Of a DNA stretch of 17,309 nucleotides, positions 7,285 to 14,919 are shown piece by piece (position 1 is the first letter of the stretch; each line of letters opens with the position of its first letter). The stretch spans positions 1 to 17,309 of the forward strand of contig CANHHI010000014.1 of assembly GCA_947460225.1 (NCBI GenBank), given 5' to 3'. Position numbers and translations under genes: made by a program. Source of the stretch: Flavobacteriales bacterium (GTDB lineage: Bacteria; Bacteroidota; Bacteroidia; Flavobacteriales_D; CANHHI01). The notes under the pieces were generated by a model. The model was not told the DNA's origin. It worked only from the letters and a program-made list of their open reading frames with translations, and did not search any database.

Positions 7285-9504
7285 ATGGCTTTTCCGTTTT
7301 ATAGACAACCCGATCACATGGATTGCGGACCCACGTGTCTGCGTATGATTGCCAAATATTATGGCAAAAACGTTACCCTTGGCACCTTGCGAGAACTCAC
7401 CGAAACCACACGTGAGGGCAGTTCTTTTCAGGGACTTTGCGATGCAGCCGAAACCATGGGTTTCCGCACCATGGCGGTGCAGGTGAGCTACCAAGACTTG
7501 GTGGCAGAAGCTCCCCTGCCCTGCATCGCATTTTGGAACCAGCAACACTTTGTGGTGGTTTATAAAATCAAAAAAGACAAAATTTATGTTGCCGACCCCG
7601 CACATGGCTTGCTCGTTTACAACGCCAAAGAATTTATTTCTTGCTGGATAGGCAAAGATGCCCACGAAAACACAGAAGACGGTATTTTACTACTTTTAGA
7701 AGCCACCCCAGAACTGCAAAATTACCAAGATGAAAACCCCGTGAAACGCAACAGTTTGCAGTTTTTATGGCGGTATTTGTTTCGCTACAAGCAGTTCATG
7801 GTGCAATTGTCGCTGGGTTTGCTGGTGGGGACGGTTTTACAACTGGTATTTCCTTTTCTCACCCAAAGCATTGTGGACATTGGCATACAAACCCAGAATT
7901 TGCCTTTTGTGTATTTGGTGCTCGCCGCGCAATTGATGCTTTTTGTAGGGCAAATCAGTTTGGAAGTTATCCGCAGTTGGATTTTACTGCATTTGAGCAC
8001 ACGCATCAATATTTCTCTGCTCTCGGATTTTTTCATCAAGTTGATGAATTTGCCCATCGCATTTTTTGACAGCAAAGTAACAGGGGATATTTTCCAGCGC
8101 ATCAGAGACCACCAGCGCATAGAAAAACTGCTAACCACCACATCGCTTAATGTGCTTTTTTCTATGGTCAATTTGGTGATTTTTGGGGGCATTTTGGCTT
8201 GGTACAGCGGGAAAATATTTGCCATTTTTGCCATCAGTGCCAGTTTATACATTATTTGGATTTTACTGTTCTTAAAGCGCAGGGAGGATTTGGATTATAA
8301 AATGTTTACGCAAAATAGCCAAGAACAAAGCAAAACCATAGAATTGGTCAGTGGCATGCAAGAAATAAAACTTCACAATGCAGAGCGCAGAAAACGCTGG
8401 GGCTGGGAAAAATTGCAGGCAAAAATTTTTAAAGTGCGGGTAAAAGGCTTGGCTTTGGAACAAGTGGAAAGCGTGGGCGGCAATTTTATCAATGAACTTA
8501 AAAATATTCTGATTTCTGTTTTTTCAGCGCAATTGGTGATTGACGGACAAATCACCCTGGGCATGATGATGTCTATTTCTTACATTATTGGACAACTCAA
8601 TGCGCCACTCTCGCAAATGATTAACTTTATACACACTTACCAAGACGCTAAAATTGCCCTAGAACGCCTGTCTGAAATTCACAACAAAGACAATGAGGAA
8701 AATCCAGAAAGCATCAAGCATGAAGAAAACATGCACAAACACGATATGGTGTTGAAAAATGTAAGTTTTAGGTATAGAGGCGAAACAGAATTGGTTTTAG
8801 ATGATATTTCCTTGACCATTCCTGCGGGCAAAACCACCGCCATTGTGGGGGCGAGTGGCAGTGGGAAAACAACTTTAATGAAATTGCTATTAAAGTTTTA
8901 CGAACCCACCAAAGGCGAAATAAAACTCGGCAACACCTCTTTATCTAAAATTTCGCATCGTTTGTGGCGTTCCATAAGTGGCGTGGTGATGCAAGACGGT
9001 TTTATTTTCAATGAAAGCATTGCCCAAAATATTGCCGTGGGCGATGAAAAATTAGACAAAGAAAAAATAAAACACGCCGTAGAAGTGGCAAACATTCAAG
9101 AATTTATCACAGATTTGCCCTTGGGCTACAACACCAAAATCGGCATGGACGGCGTGGGCATCAGTGGCGGGCAAAAGCAAAGAATTTTGATTGCCCGTGC
9201 GGTGTATAAAAATCCAGATATTTTATTTTTTGACGAGGCAACTTCCGCCTTAGATGCGAACAACGAAAAAGTGATTATGCAACATTTGGAGGAATTTATG
9301 AAAAAAAGAACCGCCATTGTTATTGCCCACAGGCTAAGTACAGTCAGGCACGCCGACCAAATTATCGTTTTAGACAAAGGAAAAATCTTGGAAATTGGCA
9401 ACCACGACAGCCTCATTGAGGCAAAGGGAGCGTATTACCGTTTGGTGAAAAACCAATTGGATTTAGAAAAAATTGGACAACATAAAGTATTAGAAACTAC
9501 ATAA
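7285..9504 (+). CDS. Peptidase C39 domain-containing ABC transporter (PCAT-type exporter)
   Basis: A full-length 739-residue exporter that cleaves a leader from a peptide substrate and pumps the peptide out. The N-terminal C39 peptidase (about 1-130) has Gln8, the catalytic Cys14 in MDCGPTCL, His88 in QQHFVVVY and Asp104 in VADPAHG, so it should be active. The membrane domain (about 160-460) holds several hydrophobic helices. The nucleotide-binding domain has Walker A GASGSGKT (522-529), signature ISGGQKQR (626-633), Walker B ILFFDEATS (646-654) and the H-loop AHRLS (His682). I chose ATG 7285 because the protein then opens with FYRQPD directly before the catalytic Cys, as in the family. An open frame reaches back to a TTG at 7189 but adds only Lys-rich sequence. 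No GG-leader precursor peptide, HlyD-type partner or maturation enzyme was found in the window. The stop abuts rsmD. Confidence 0.93.
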   Translation: MAFPFYRQPDHMDCGPTCLRMIAKYYGKNVTLGTLRELTETTREGSSFQGLCDAAETMGFRTMAVQVSYQDLVAEAPLPCIAFWNQQHFVVVYKIKKDKIYVADPAHGLLVYNAKEFISCWIGKDAHENTEDGILLLLEATPELQNYQDENPVKRNSLQFLWRYLFRYKQFMVQLSLGLLVGTVLQLVFPFLTQSIVDIGIQTQNLPFVYLVLAAQLMLFVGQISLEVIRSWILLHLSTRINISLLSDFFIKLMNLPIAFFDSKVTGDIFQRIRDHQRIEKLLTTTSLNVLFSMVNLVIFGGILAWYSGKIFAIFAISASLYIIWILLFLKRREDLDYKMFTQNSQEQSKTIELVSGMQEIKLHNAERRKRWGWEKLQAKIFKVRVKGLALEQVESVGGNFINELKNILISVFSAQLVIDGQITLGMMMSISYIIGQLNAPLSQMINFIHTYQDAKIALERLSEIHNKDNEENPESIKHEENMHKHDMVLKNVSFRYRGETELVLDDISLTIPAGKTTAIVGASGSGKTTLMKLLLKFYEPTKGEIKLGNTSLSKISHRLWRSISGVVMQDGFIFNESIAQNIAVGDEKLDKEKIKHAVEVANIQEFITDLPLGYNTKIGMDGVGISGGQKQRILIARAVYKNPDILFFDEATSALDANNEKVIMQHLEEFMKKRTAIVIAHRLSTVRHADQIIVLDKGKILEIGNHDSLIEAKGAYYRLVKNQLDLEKIGQHKVLETT

Positions 9505-10038
9505 ATGCGTATTATTGGAGGAAAATTAAAAGGCAAGCGCATTGAAGCGAAGAAAAACATGGATTTGCGCCCCACCACAGACTTTGCCAAAGAAGGTTTG
9601 TTCAATGTATTGGAAAATATGATTGACAATTGGGCAGCAATAAGGGTTTTGGACTTATTTGCGGGTTTGGGGGGCATTAGCTATGAATTTGTCAGCAGAG
9701 GCGTGGAAAACATACACATCAATGATTGGGAACACAAACATTTGCAATGTATCATGGAAAACTGCAAAACTTTGGGCATATCGGCGAAGTTTTCACGTTT
9801 AGATGCGCAAGCCTGCTTGCAAAAAGCCAGTGGATTTCAGCTTATTTTTGCCGACCCACCTTATGACTACAAACACCACGAAAGTTTGCACCAATTGATT
9901 TTTGAAAAACCTTGCCTAGACAAAGGTGGTTGGTTTATTTTAGAACATGACGCAAAAAACAAACAAGAAGACAAAAAATATTTTAAATTTGCCAAGAAGT
10001 ACGGCAACGTGGTTTTTTCGTTTTTTGAATATGTCTAA
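9505..10038 (+). CDS. rsmD: 16S rRNA (guanine(966)-N2)-methyltransferase RsmD
   Basis: RsmD methylates G966 (E. coli numbering) of 16S rRNA during small-subunit assembly, using SAM. In 177 residues I see the N-terminal MRIIGGKLKGK, the family motif LRPTTDFAKEGLFNVL (21-36), the SAM-binding loop LDLFAGLGG (49-57; the family more often has DLFAGTG) and the catalytic DPPY (117-120). It begins directly after the exporter stop and overlaps coaD by 8 bp, so all three are almost certainly one transcript. The rsmD-coaD pair is common across bacteria; the exporter in front of it is the unusual part. The protein is slightly shorter than many homologues but complete. Confidence 0.93.
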   Translation: MRIIGGKLKGKRIEAKKNMDLRPTTDFAKEGLFNVLENMIDNWAAIRVLDLFAGLGGISYEFVSRGVENIHINDWEHKHLQCIMENCKTLGISAKFSRLDAQACLQKASGFQLIFADPPYDYKHHESLHQLIFEKPCLDKGGWFILEHDAKNKQEDKKYFKFAKKYGNVVFSFFEYV

Positions 10039-10522
10039 AATTGGGGTTTTCGTGGGTTCTTTTGACCCAATTACTTGTGCGCATCACGATTTGATACTGC
10101 GCGCCTTGGCTTTTTGCGACACCATTGTGGTGGGCATTGGTAAAAACGACCAAAAACAGCATTATTTTTCACTAGAACAACGTTTAGCTTTTGTGCAGAA
10201 GGCTTTTGAAGGAAAAGAAAATATTCTGATAGAATCTTACAGCGGTGCTACAGTGGACTTTTGCAGAAAACACGAGGCTCGCTTGATGATACGTGGTTTG
10301 CGAGATGCCAGCGATTGGGCGTATGAAAAAAAACTCGCCGAAATCAATAGGCACCTAGACACAAACATAGAAACTTTACTTTTACCCACAAGGGCAGCGT
10401 GGAGCTTTGTGTCTTCCAGCATGATACGAGAAATGTTGCGCCTAGACAAAGACCCAACTCCTTTTTTGCCTGAAAAACTCAAATGGCAAGATTTGTTGGC
10501 TCAAAAGACAAGAAACACTTAA
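10031..10522 (+). CDS. coaD: Phosphopantetheine adenylyltransferase (CoaD)
   Basis: CoaD transfers AMP from ATP to 4'-phosphopantetheine, the penultimate step of coenzyme A synthesis. The protein is 163 residues when started at ATG 10031, which places VGSFDPIT at the very N-terminus as in the family. An in-frame ATG at 9947 would add 28 residues overlapping rsmD and is unlikely. Recognisable parts are GSFDPIT (9-15), His18, RGLRDASDWAYE near the middle (the E. coli counterpart is RGLRAVADFEYE), the INRHL segment and the SSSMIREM motif near the end. The nucleotidyltransferase signature T-x-G-H reads T-C-A-H here (residues 15-18), so the glycine is replaced by alanine while the catalytic His18 is kept. 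The start overlaps the rsmD stop (ATGTCTAA). No terminator was found after it. Confidence 0.95.
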   Translation: MSKIGVFVGSFDPITCAHHDLILRALAFCDTIVVGIGKNDQKQHYFSLEQRLAFVQKAFEGKENILIESYSGATVDFCRKHEARLMIRGLRDASDWAYEKKLAEINRHLDTNIETLLLPTRAAWSFVSSSMIREMLRLDKDPTPFLPEKLKWQDLLAQKTRNT

Positions 10523-10537
10523 AAAACATTAAAATAA

Positions 10538-10569
10538 TTTACATCTATTAGGTTTTTTTTATAACTTTG
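10538..10569 (+). promoter_or_regulatory. Promoter of the OmpA-family lipoprotein gene
   Basis: TAACTTTG at 10562-10569 is a full match to the -7 consensus TAnnTTTG. A TTTA (3 of 4 bases of the -33 element TTTG) lies at 10538-10541 with a 20-bp spacer. The box ends 24 bp before ATG 10594. This gives the lipoprotein gene its own promoter after coaD. Confidence 0.6.
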
Positions 10570-10593
10570 CAAACCAAATAAACAAAATAATTC

Positions 10594-11580
10594 ATGATGA
10601 ATAAGAGATTTAATTTAGTACTTGGCGCAGTTGTAGCATCTGTTTTGTATGCGTGTGTGCCTGCAAAAAAACTCAGCGATTCCCAAGCGGAAAGTGCCGC
10701 TTTGCGTGCACAGCTAGACCGCAATGAAGAGGTGGGTAAAAAAGAAATAAACGATTTGCGCACAGATTTAGAAAATATGCGCAAAGAAAAGTATGATTTG
10801 GAAAGCGACACCATCAGACTATCCAGTGAACTTGCCAGAATGCGTGGCGAAAATGCGAGATTAAAAGGCATTTCTGAAGAAATAGAAGCACAATTTAAAA
10901 ATGCCTTGTCGGGTGCAGACGTGGAGCGTGGCAAAATTTTGAAAACATTAGAAAGCTATAAACTCGCTTTGCAAAAGAAAGAAGACAGTTTAGCGGTGCT
11001 TTCTCGCTCTATGATGGAAAGAGAAAAAGATTTGCGCAAATTGAATGATGCTTTGGCACAAAGAGAGGAACGCATGAAAGAATTGGAAGATTTAATCAGA
11101 CAAAAAGACGCTGCAATAGACAAAATCAAATCTAGCTTGGACAACTTACTCAATGAATTCAAAGACAAAGGGTTGAGCATTGAACAAAAAGACGGCAGAA
11201 TATACGTGCGTTTGGCTGCTAGTTTATTATTTCCAAGCGGTAGCACAGAAATAGAAGAAGCGGGTAAGTACGCTGTTATACAAGTAGCAAAAGCCCTACA
11301 AAACGAAAAAGACATTAATATTTTAGTGGAAGGGCATACCGATAGTTCCCCATTAAAATCGCCAAATATACCAAGGAACAACTGGGAACTCAGCGTGCTT
11401 AGAGCTACGTCTGTGGCGCAGTTAATGCTAGAAAAAAGCAAAATACTCCCCAGCATACTCACCGCAGCAGGAAGAGCAGACAACGTGGTTATAGACCCAA
11501 ACAACAAAGCTAGAAACAGAAGAATTGAAATTATTATTATTCCAAATTTGGATAAAGTTTTTGATGCACTCATTAACTAA
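10594..11580 (+). CDS. OmpA-family coiled-coil lipoprotein
   Basis: A 328-residue outer-membrane lipoprotein expected to tether the envelope to peptidoglycan. The signal peptide ends in LYAC, so Cys21 is the lipidation site. Residues about 25-195 are charged heptad-like sequence rich in Glu, Lys, Leu and Arg, predicted as a long coiled coil. From about 200 an OmpA C-terminal (Pal/MotB-like) domain follows: FPSGSTEIEEAG, then LVEGHTDSSP, the NNWELSVLRATSVAQLM helix and the ARNRRIEI motif whose Asp/Arg environment binds diaminopimelate in the family. Motor function is unlikely because there is no inner-membrane helix or MotA partner. Two ATGs (10594, 10597) are possible starts. It has its own promoter and a strong terminator, so it is probably transcribed alone. 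Confidence 0.92.
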   Translation: MMNKRFNLVLGAVVASVLYACVPAKKLSDSQAESAALRAQLDRNEEVGKKEINDLRTDLENMRKEKYDLESDTIRLSSELARMRGENARLKGISEEIEAQFKNALSGADVERGKILKTLESYKLALQKKEDSLAVLSRSMMEREKDLRKLNDALAQREERMKELEDLIRQKDAAIDKIKSSLDNLLNEFKDKGLSIEQKDGRIYVRLAASLLFPSGSTEIEEAGKYAVIQVAKALQNEKDINILVEGHTDSSPLKSPNIPRNNWELSVLRATSVAQLMLEKSKILPSILTAAGRADNVVIDPNNKARNRRIEIIIIPNLDKVFDALIN

Positions 11581-11600
11581 ACAAATCAAGATAAAAATAT

Positions 11601-11629
11601 AAAATCCGCCCCGAAGGGCGGATTTTTTT
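11601..11629 (+). terminator. Intrinsic terminator of the OmpA-family gene
   Basis: An 8-bp stem ATCCGCCC/GGGCGGAT (11604-11611 with 11616-11623) with a CGAA tetraloop, extended by A:T pairs and followed by a T-run to 11629. It lies 20 bp after the ompA-like stop. Confidence 0.92.
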
Positions 11630-11657
11630 GTAGCATACGTCTTTTATTTTATCTTTG
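11627..11657 (+). promoter_or_regulatory. Promoter of the RelA/SpoT homologue gene
   Basis: TTTG at 11627-11630, a 19-bp spacer and TATCTTTG at 11650-11657 fit the Bacteroidota promoter consensus completely. The -7 box ends 15 bp before ATG 11673, so the leader should be only about 8-11 nt. The -33 element is formed by the last bases of the T-run of the preceding terminator. Confidence 0.75.
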
Positions 11658-11672
11658 TGGTAGATTACTACA

Positions 11673-13883
11673 ATGGATTCCAAAGTTCAATATACAGACA
11701 AAGACAAAGCCTTAATCGGAAAAGCTACGCAAACATTATTTTTGTCGTTCCAAGACCATGAACGGCAAAGAAACTCTATTTCTATTCCAAAAATAGAAAT
11801 GGCTTTGGACATTGCACTAAAAGCACATCAAGGCATGTACAGAAAGTCTGGTGCACCCTTTGTTTTGCACCCTATAGCTGTTGCCACGATCGTTTCCAAA
11901 GAATTTAAATTAGGCACACTATCCATTGTGTGTGCTTTGCTCCACGATGTACTTGAGGACACGGATTTCAGCCAACATGCTATAAAGCAAACTTTTGGCG
12001 AGCAAGCCATGAATATTTTGCATGATTTAACCCGCATTACATTTATAGAAAACATCAACGCCAACCACAATGCTTACGAAGATTTTTTGAGAACGTATGT
12101 AAAAGTTGCCAAAGACATTCGGGTGCTGTTTATCAAGCTGGCAGACCGTTTGCACAACATCAGGACTTTGAGCAGCATGAGTTTGGAAAAGCAAAAAAAA
12201 GTTGCCATGGAAACCTTGTATATTTTTGCGCCGCTTGCCTATAAATTAGGTATAAACAGCGTAAAATCAGAATTGCAAGACACGGCATTAAAGCATTTAG
12301 ACCCTGAGCAATACTATTCCATCAGAAATTACCTGCAAAACAACGACAAAGAAAGAACATTTAGCCAAAATTTACACAAACAAATTCAAGAACACCTCAA
12401 ACAAATAGGCGCAAACTGCGAAGTGGTTAGCCGAAGAAAATCCATTTATTCTATCCATGAAAAATTGGAGCGCAAAGAATGCAGTATAGAAGAAATCAGG
12501 GATTTGTACGGCATTCGGGTAATTATAGACAATATAGACGAAAATAAAGCCCAAAACGCCACCCTCGCCTGCTGGGACATTATGCGGCAAATTAAAACGC
12601 TTGTAAATTTAGATGAAAGCACGCTCAAAGATTGGATCAGTTTGCAAAAAGACAATGGATACCAAGCCATTCAAGCCAAAGTAAGAGATGTAAACAACAA
12701 CATTACCCAAACGGAAATTCAAATCAAAACCCGCCGCATGCACGAAATAGCCGAGCAAGGTATGGCATCGCATTGGAGTTATAAAAACAAAGGAAAAGTA
12801 CACACGGAAATAGAGGAAATCATAGACAGGGCAAAGGGCGTTATCCAAAGGCACAACATGGAATTGCCCAACGACAATTACCATGAACAAGTGGAAAACG
12901 AGAAAAATACCATTGTCTGCGTGAGCCCTAAGGGTAAATTTTTCTTTTTACCCAAAGATTCTACCATTATAGATTTTGCATTTGCTTTGCATGAAGAATT
13001 AGCCTTTGTTTGCACAGGGGCTATTGTGAATAAGTGCATGTATAGCAACGTGGACTATATTTTACAAAATGGCGATATGGTTGATTTAATCGGCTCGCCA
13101 AATCAAGAAGAACAGGTAAAATTGGAGTGGCTAGCTTTTGTAAAAACCAAAAAAGCCATTAAAAAAATTAAAAAACAATTGGAACCGACCTTGGCAAATT
13201 ATCAAGTTGCGGGCGAAGTGGCTTTGAAAGATTTTTTTGACGAAAACAACATAAAACGCAACAAAGACCAAGCAAAATATATAGAAACGCTCAAACAACA
13301 AGACCATGGTAAACTCTTGCAGTTTCTCAGCATCACCCAATTGATAGGCGCTGGAAAAATTAGCCTAAACAACCCAAAAGCAGAAGATACAAACCATCAG
13401 TTTTTAACCAATATTCCAAACGGCGTGAGTACGCACTGCGTGTGTTTTGATGGAAAAATAAACAAAGAACGCACCATTCCCGTTATTATTGGCAAAAGAA
13501 AACTAGCAAATGGACAACAACTCTTGGAAGCGCACTTACAACACTGTCTATTGATTACACAAGAACAGGATTTTTTTCCCTTGCAATCCATTGAAACCAA
13601 ATTGGTAAAAGTGGAAAATTTTATAGCAACCATGCGTATTATAGCCAGCAAAAACTTACACATGCTAGCAGACATCACAAGAGTGCTGTGTTACGAAACC
13701 AATACAGATATTTTGGCACTCAAATCGCTCACCAGACCCAATAATCTTGTGGAATGCCGTTTGCTCGTGCAAGTACAACACCCAGATGTTTTGGAATACA
13801 GCATCACACGCCTAAGAGATTTCAGCAACATTATAGATATATCGCTTATCAAAACAGATAATTTTGATATTTTTCGCGATTAG
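11673..13883 (+). CDS. Long RelA/SpoT homologue (RSH): hydrolase intact, synthetase loop diverged
   Basis: A 736-residue protein of the (p)ppGpp synthetase/hydrolase family. The HD hydrolase domain (about 40-200) keeps R57-K58-S59-G60, H66, HDVLED (91-96), D158 and N162, the set used for (p)ppGpp hydrolysis. The synthetase domain (about 240-372) keeps R255/K256, D277 in RDLYGIR and E348 in EIQIK, but the usual RFKD-type loop reads TLKD (317-320), the following Pro of the APK/TPK motif is Gln, and the usual His of NGYQS(L/I)H is Gln334. A TGS domain (about 413-475) retains the ribosome-sensing His440, and an ACT domain spans about 650-725; the region between is poorly conserved and lacks the usual adjacent Cys pair. 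I infer an alarmone hydrolase with doubtful synthetase activity, so I give neither relA nor spoT. It overlaps the end of phoH by 4 bp, convergently. Confidence 0.88.
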   Translation: MDSKVQYTDKDKALIGKATQTLFLSFQDHERQRNSISIPKIEMALDIALKAHQGMYRKSGAPFVLHPIAVATIVSKEFKLGTLSIVCALLHDVLEDTDFSQHAIKQTFGEQAMNILHDLTRITFIENINANHNAYEDFLRTYVKVAKDIRVLFIKLADRLHNIRTLSSMSLEKQKKVAMETLYIFAPLAYKLGINSVKSELQDTALKHLDPEQYYSIRNYLQNNDKERTFSQNLHKQIQEHLKQIGANCEVVSRRKSIYSIHEKLERKECSIEEIRDLYGIRVIIDNIDENKAQNATLACWDIMRQIKTLVNLDESTLKDWISLQKDNGYQAIQAKVRDVNNNITQTEIQIKTRRMHEIAEQGMASHWSYKNKGKVHTEIEEIIDRAKGVIQRHNMELPNDNYHEQVENEKNTIVCVSPKGKFFFLPKDSTIIDFAFALHEELAFVCTGAIVNKCMYSNVDYILQNGDMVDLIGSPNQEEQVKLEWLAFVKTKKAIKKIKKQLEPTLANYQVAGEVALKDFFDENNIKRNKDQAKYIETLKQQDHGKLLQFLSITQLIGAGKISLNNPKAEDTNHQFLTNIPNGVSTHCVCFDGKINKERTIPVIIGKRKLANGQQLLEAHLQHCLLITQEQDFFPLQSIETKLVKVENFIATMRIIASKNLHMLADITRVLCYETNTDILALKSLTRPNNLVECRLLVQVQHPDVLEYSITRLRDFSNIIDISLIKTDNFDIFRD

Positions 13884-14836
13884 ACTTCTGTATTATTTTC
13901 ATAAGCGTTGATGATTTTTTTCACCAAAGGGTGGCGCACCACGTCTTTTTCATCAAAAAGCACAAAATCAATGCCTTGAATATTTTTAAGCACCTGCATA
14001 GCTTCTACAAGACCACTTTTTTGGTTTTTGGGCAAATCTATTTGAGAGGGGTCGCCTGTAATGATAAACTGCGCCTCTTGTCCCATACGGGTTAGAAACA
14101 TTTTCATCTGTTTATCGGTGGCATTTTGTGCCTCGTCTAAAATCACAAAAGCCTTATCCAAAGTTCTACCCCGCATAAAAGCTAAGGGAGCAATTTGTAT
14201 CGTGCCCACATCTAAGTAATGTTGGAGTTTGTCAGGGGCTATCATATCTCGGAGTCCGTCATATAAAGGTTGCAAATAAGGGTCTAGTTTTTCTTTCAAA
14301 TCCCCCGGCAAAAAACCTAAGTTTTCACCAGCCTCCACCGCAGGACGTGTCAAAATAATGCGTTTAACCTGTTTTTCTTTTAAGGCACGCACCGCCAAAG
14401 CCACTGCCAAATACGTTTTTCCCGTTCCTGCAGCACCTATGGCAAACACCATATCGTTTTTTGAAACGCTATCCACGAGTTTGCACTGATTAGGTGTAAT
14501 GGGCTTAATTTTAACCCCTTGATGCGTAAAAACAAGCACATCATTTTTGTGCGCCAATAAAGATTCCGTGTCTTGGTTGTGCACCAAGCGTTCCACGTCA
14601 GACACATTTAAGGTGTTAAATTTTTTATGGTACAAAATGCAAGATTGTAAAATCTCAAAAACCTGATTCACCAAACGCTCTGCACCCAGTATTTTTAAGG
14701 TATAATCTCTATCCACGAGTTCTACCTCTGGAAAATATTGCCGAATGACTTGAATGTTTGCGCCTTGCGCACCCAAAATGTCTAAGGCAACTGCCTTGTC
14801 TAATAAAATGGTTTTCTCGCTCAAAATTTCAATCAT
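13880..14836 (-). CDS. phoH: PhoH family protein (PhoH/YbeZ-type ATPase)
   Basis: A P-loop ATPase of 318 residues, probably linked to RNA metabolism and ribosome or 16S rRNA maturation, as for E. coli YbeZ, which works with YbeY. The N-terminal part (about 1-110) resembles the KH-like domain common in this family (LDILGAQGANIQVI). The ATPase domain has Walker A GAAGTGKT (134-141), TRPAVEAGENLGFLPGDL (163-180), Walker B FVILDEAQN (230-238) and ITGDPSQIDLP (259-269), all diagnostic of PhoH. No ybeY is adjacent. It is transcribed from a promoter divergent from the SAM-hydrolase-like gene and ends by overlapping the RSH gene by 4 bp (TTAG) with no terminator in between. Confidence 0.95.
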   Translation of the reverse strand: MIEILSEKTILLDKAVALDILGAQGANIQVIRQYFPEVELVDRDYTLKILGAERLVNQVFEILQSCILYHKKFNTLNVSDVERLVHNQDTESLLAHKNDVLVFTHQGVKIKPITPNQCKLVDSVSKNDMVFAIGAAGTGKTYLAVALAVRALKEKQVKRIILTRPAVEAGENLGFLPGDLKEKLDPYLQPLYDGLRDMIAPDKLQHYLDVGTIQIAPLAFMRGRTLDKAFVILDEAQNATDKQMKMFLTRMGQEAQFIITGDPSQIDLPKNQKSGLVEAMQVLKNIQGIDFVLFDEKDVVRHPLVKKIINAYENNTEV

Positions 14837-14850
14837 TATGGTTGTAATAA

Positions 14851-14858
14851 CAAATTTA
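14851..14858 (-). promoter_or_regulatory. -7 promoter element of phoH
   Basis: On the minus strand the box reads TAAATTTG, a full TAnnTTTG match, ending 14 bp before the phoH ATG. A partial -33 element (TCTG) lies 20 bp upstream. The predicted leader is about 7-10 nt. Confidence 0.5.
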
Positions 14859-14870
14859 GAAAATATTATG

Positions 14871-14878
14871 TAACTTTA
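14871..14878 (+). promoter_or_regulatory. Possible -7 element of the SAM-hydrolase-like gene
   Basis: TAACTTTA matches TAnnTTTG except for the last base and lies 41 bp before ATG 14920. No convincing -33 element is visible. It sits 12 bp from the divergent phoH box, so the two promoters overlap. Confidence 0.3.
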
Positions 14879-14919
14879 CAGAAAAAACCACTTATTTTTC
14901 AAAAGCATTGCGTAAAACT

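Noticed and set aside
7785..8252. 155-residue open frame antisense to the exporter membrane domain
   Set aside because: It is a shadow of hydrophobic codons in the real gene, with no independent start signal or motif.
9947..10030. Upstream ATG that would extend CoaD by 28 residues into rsmD
   Set aside because: CoaD proteins begin right before the GSFDPIT strand; ATG 10031 gives exactly that and a normal length of 163 residues.
10523..10593. Possible terminator after coaD because of a T8 run
   Set aside because: No stem precedes the T-run; the run lies within the promoter spacer of the OmpA-family gene.
10956..11573. 205-residue open frame antisense to the OmpA-family gene
   Set aside because: It is a Ser/Leu-rich mirror of the charged coiled-coil codons of the real gene, with no family signature and no promoter of its own.
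14908..14919. TTG start for the SAM-hydrolase-like gene
   Set aside because: The family starts at the first beta strand (MITLLSD), supplied by ATG 14920; no ribosome binding site favours the TTG.
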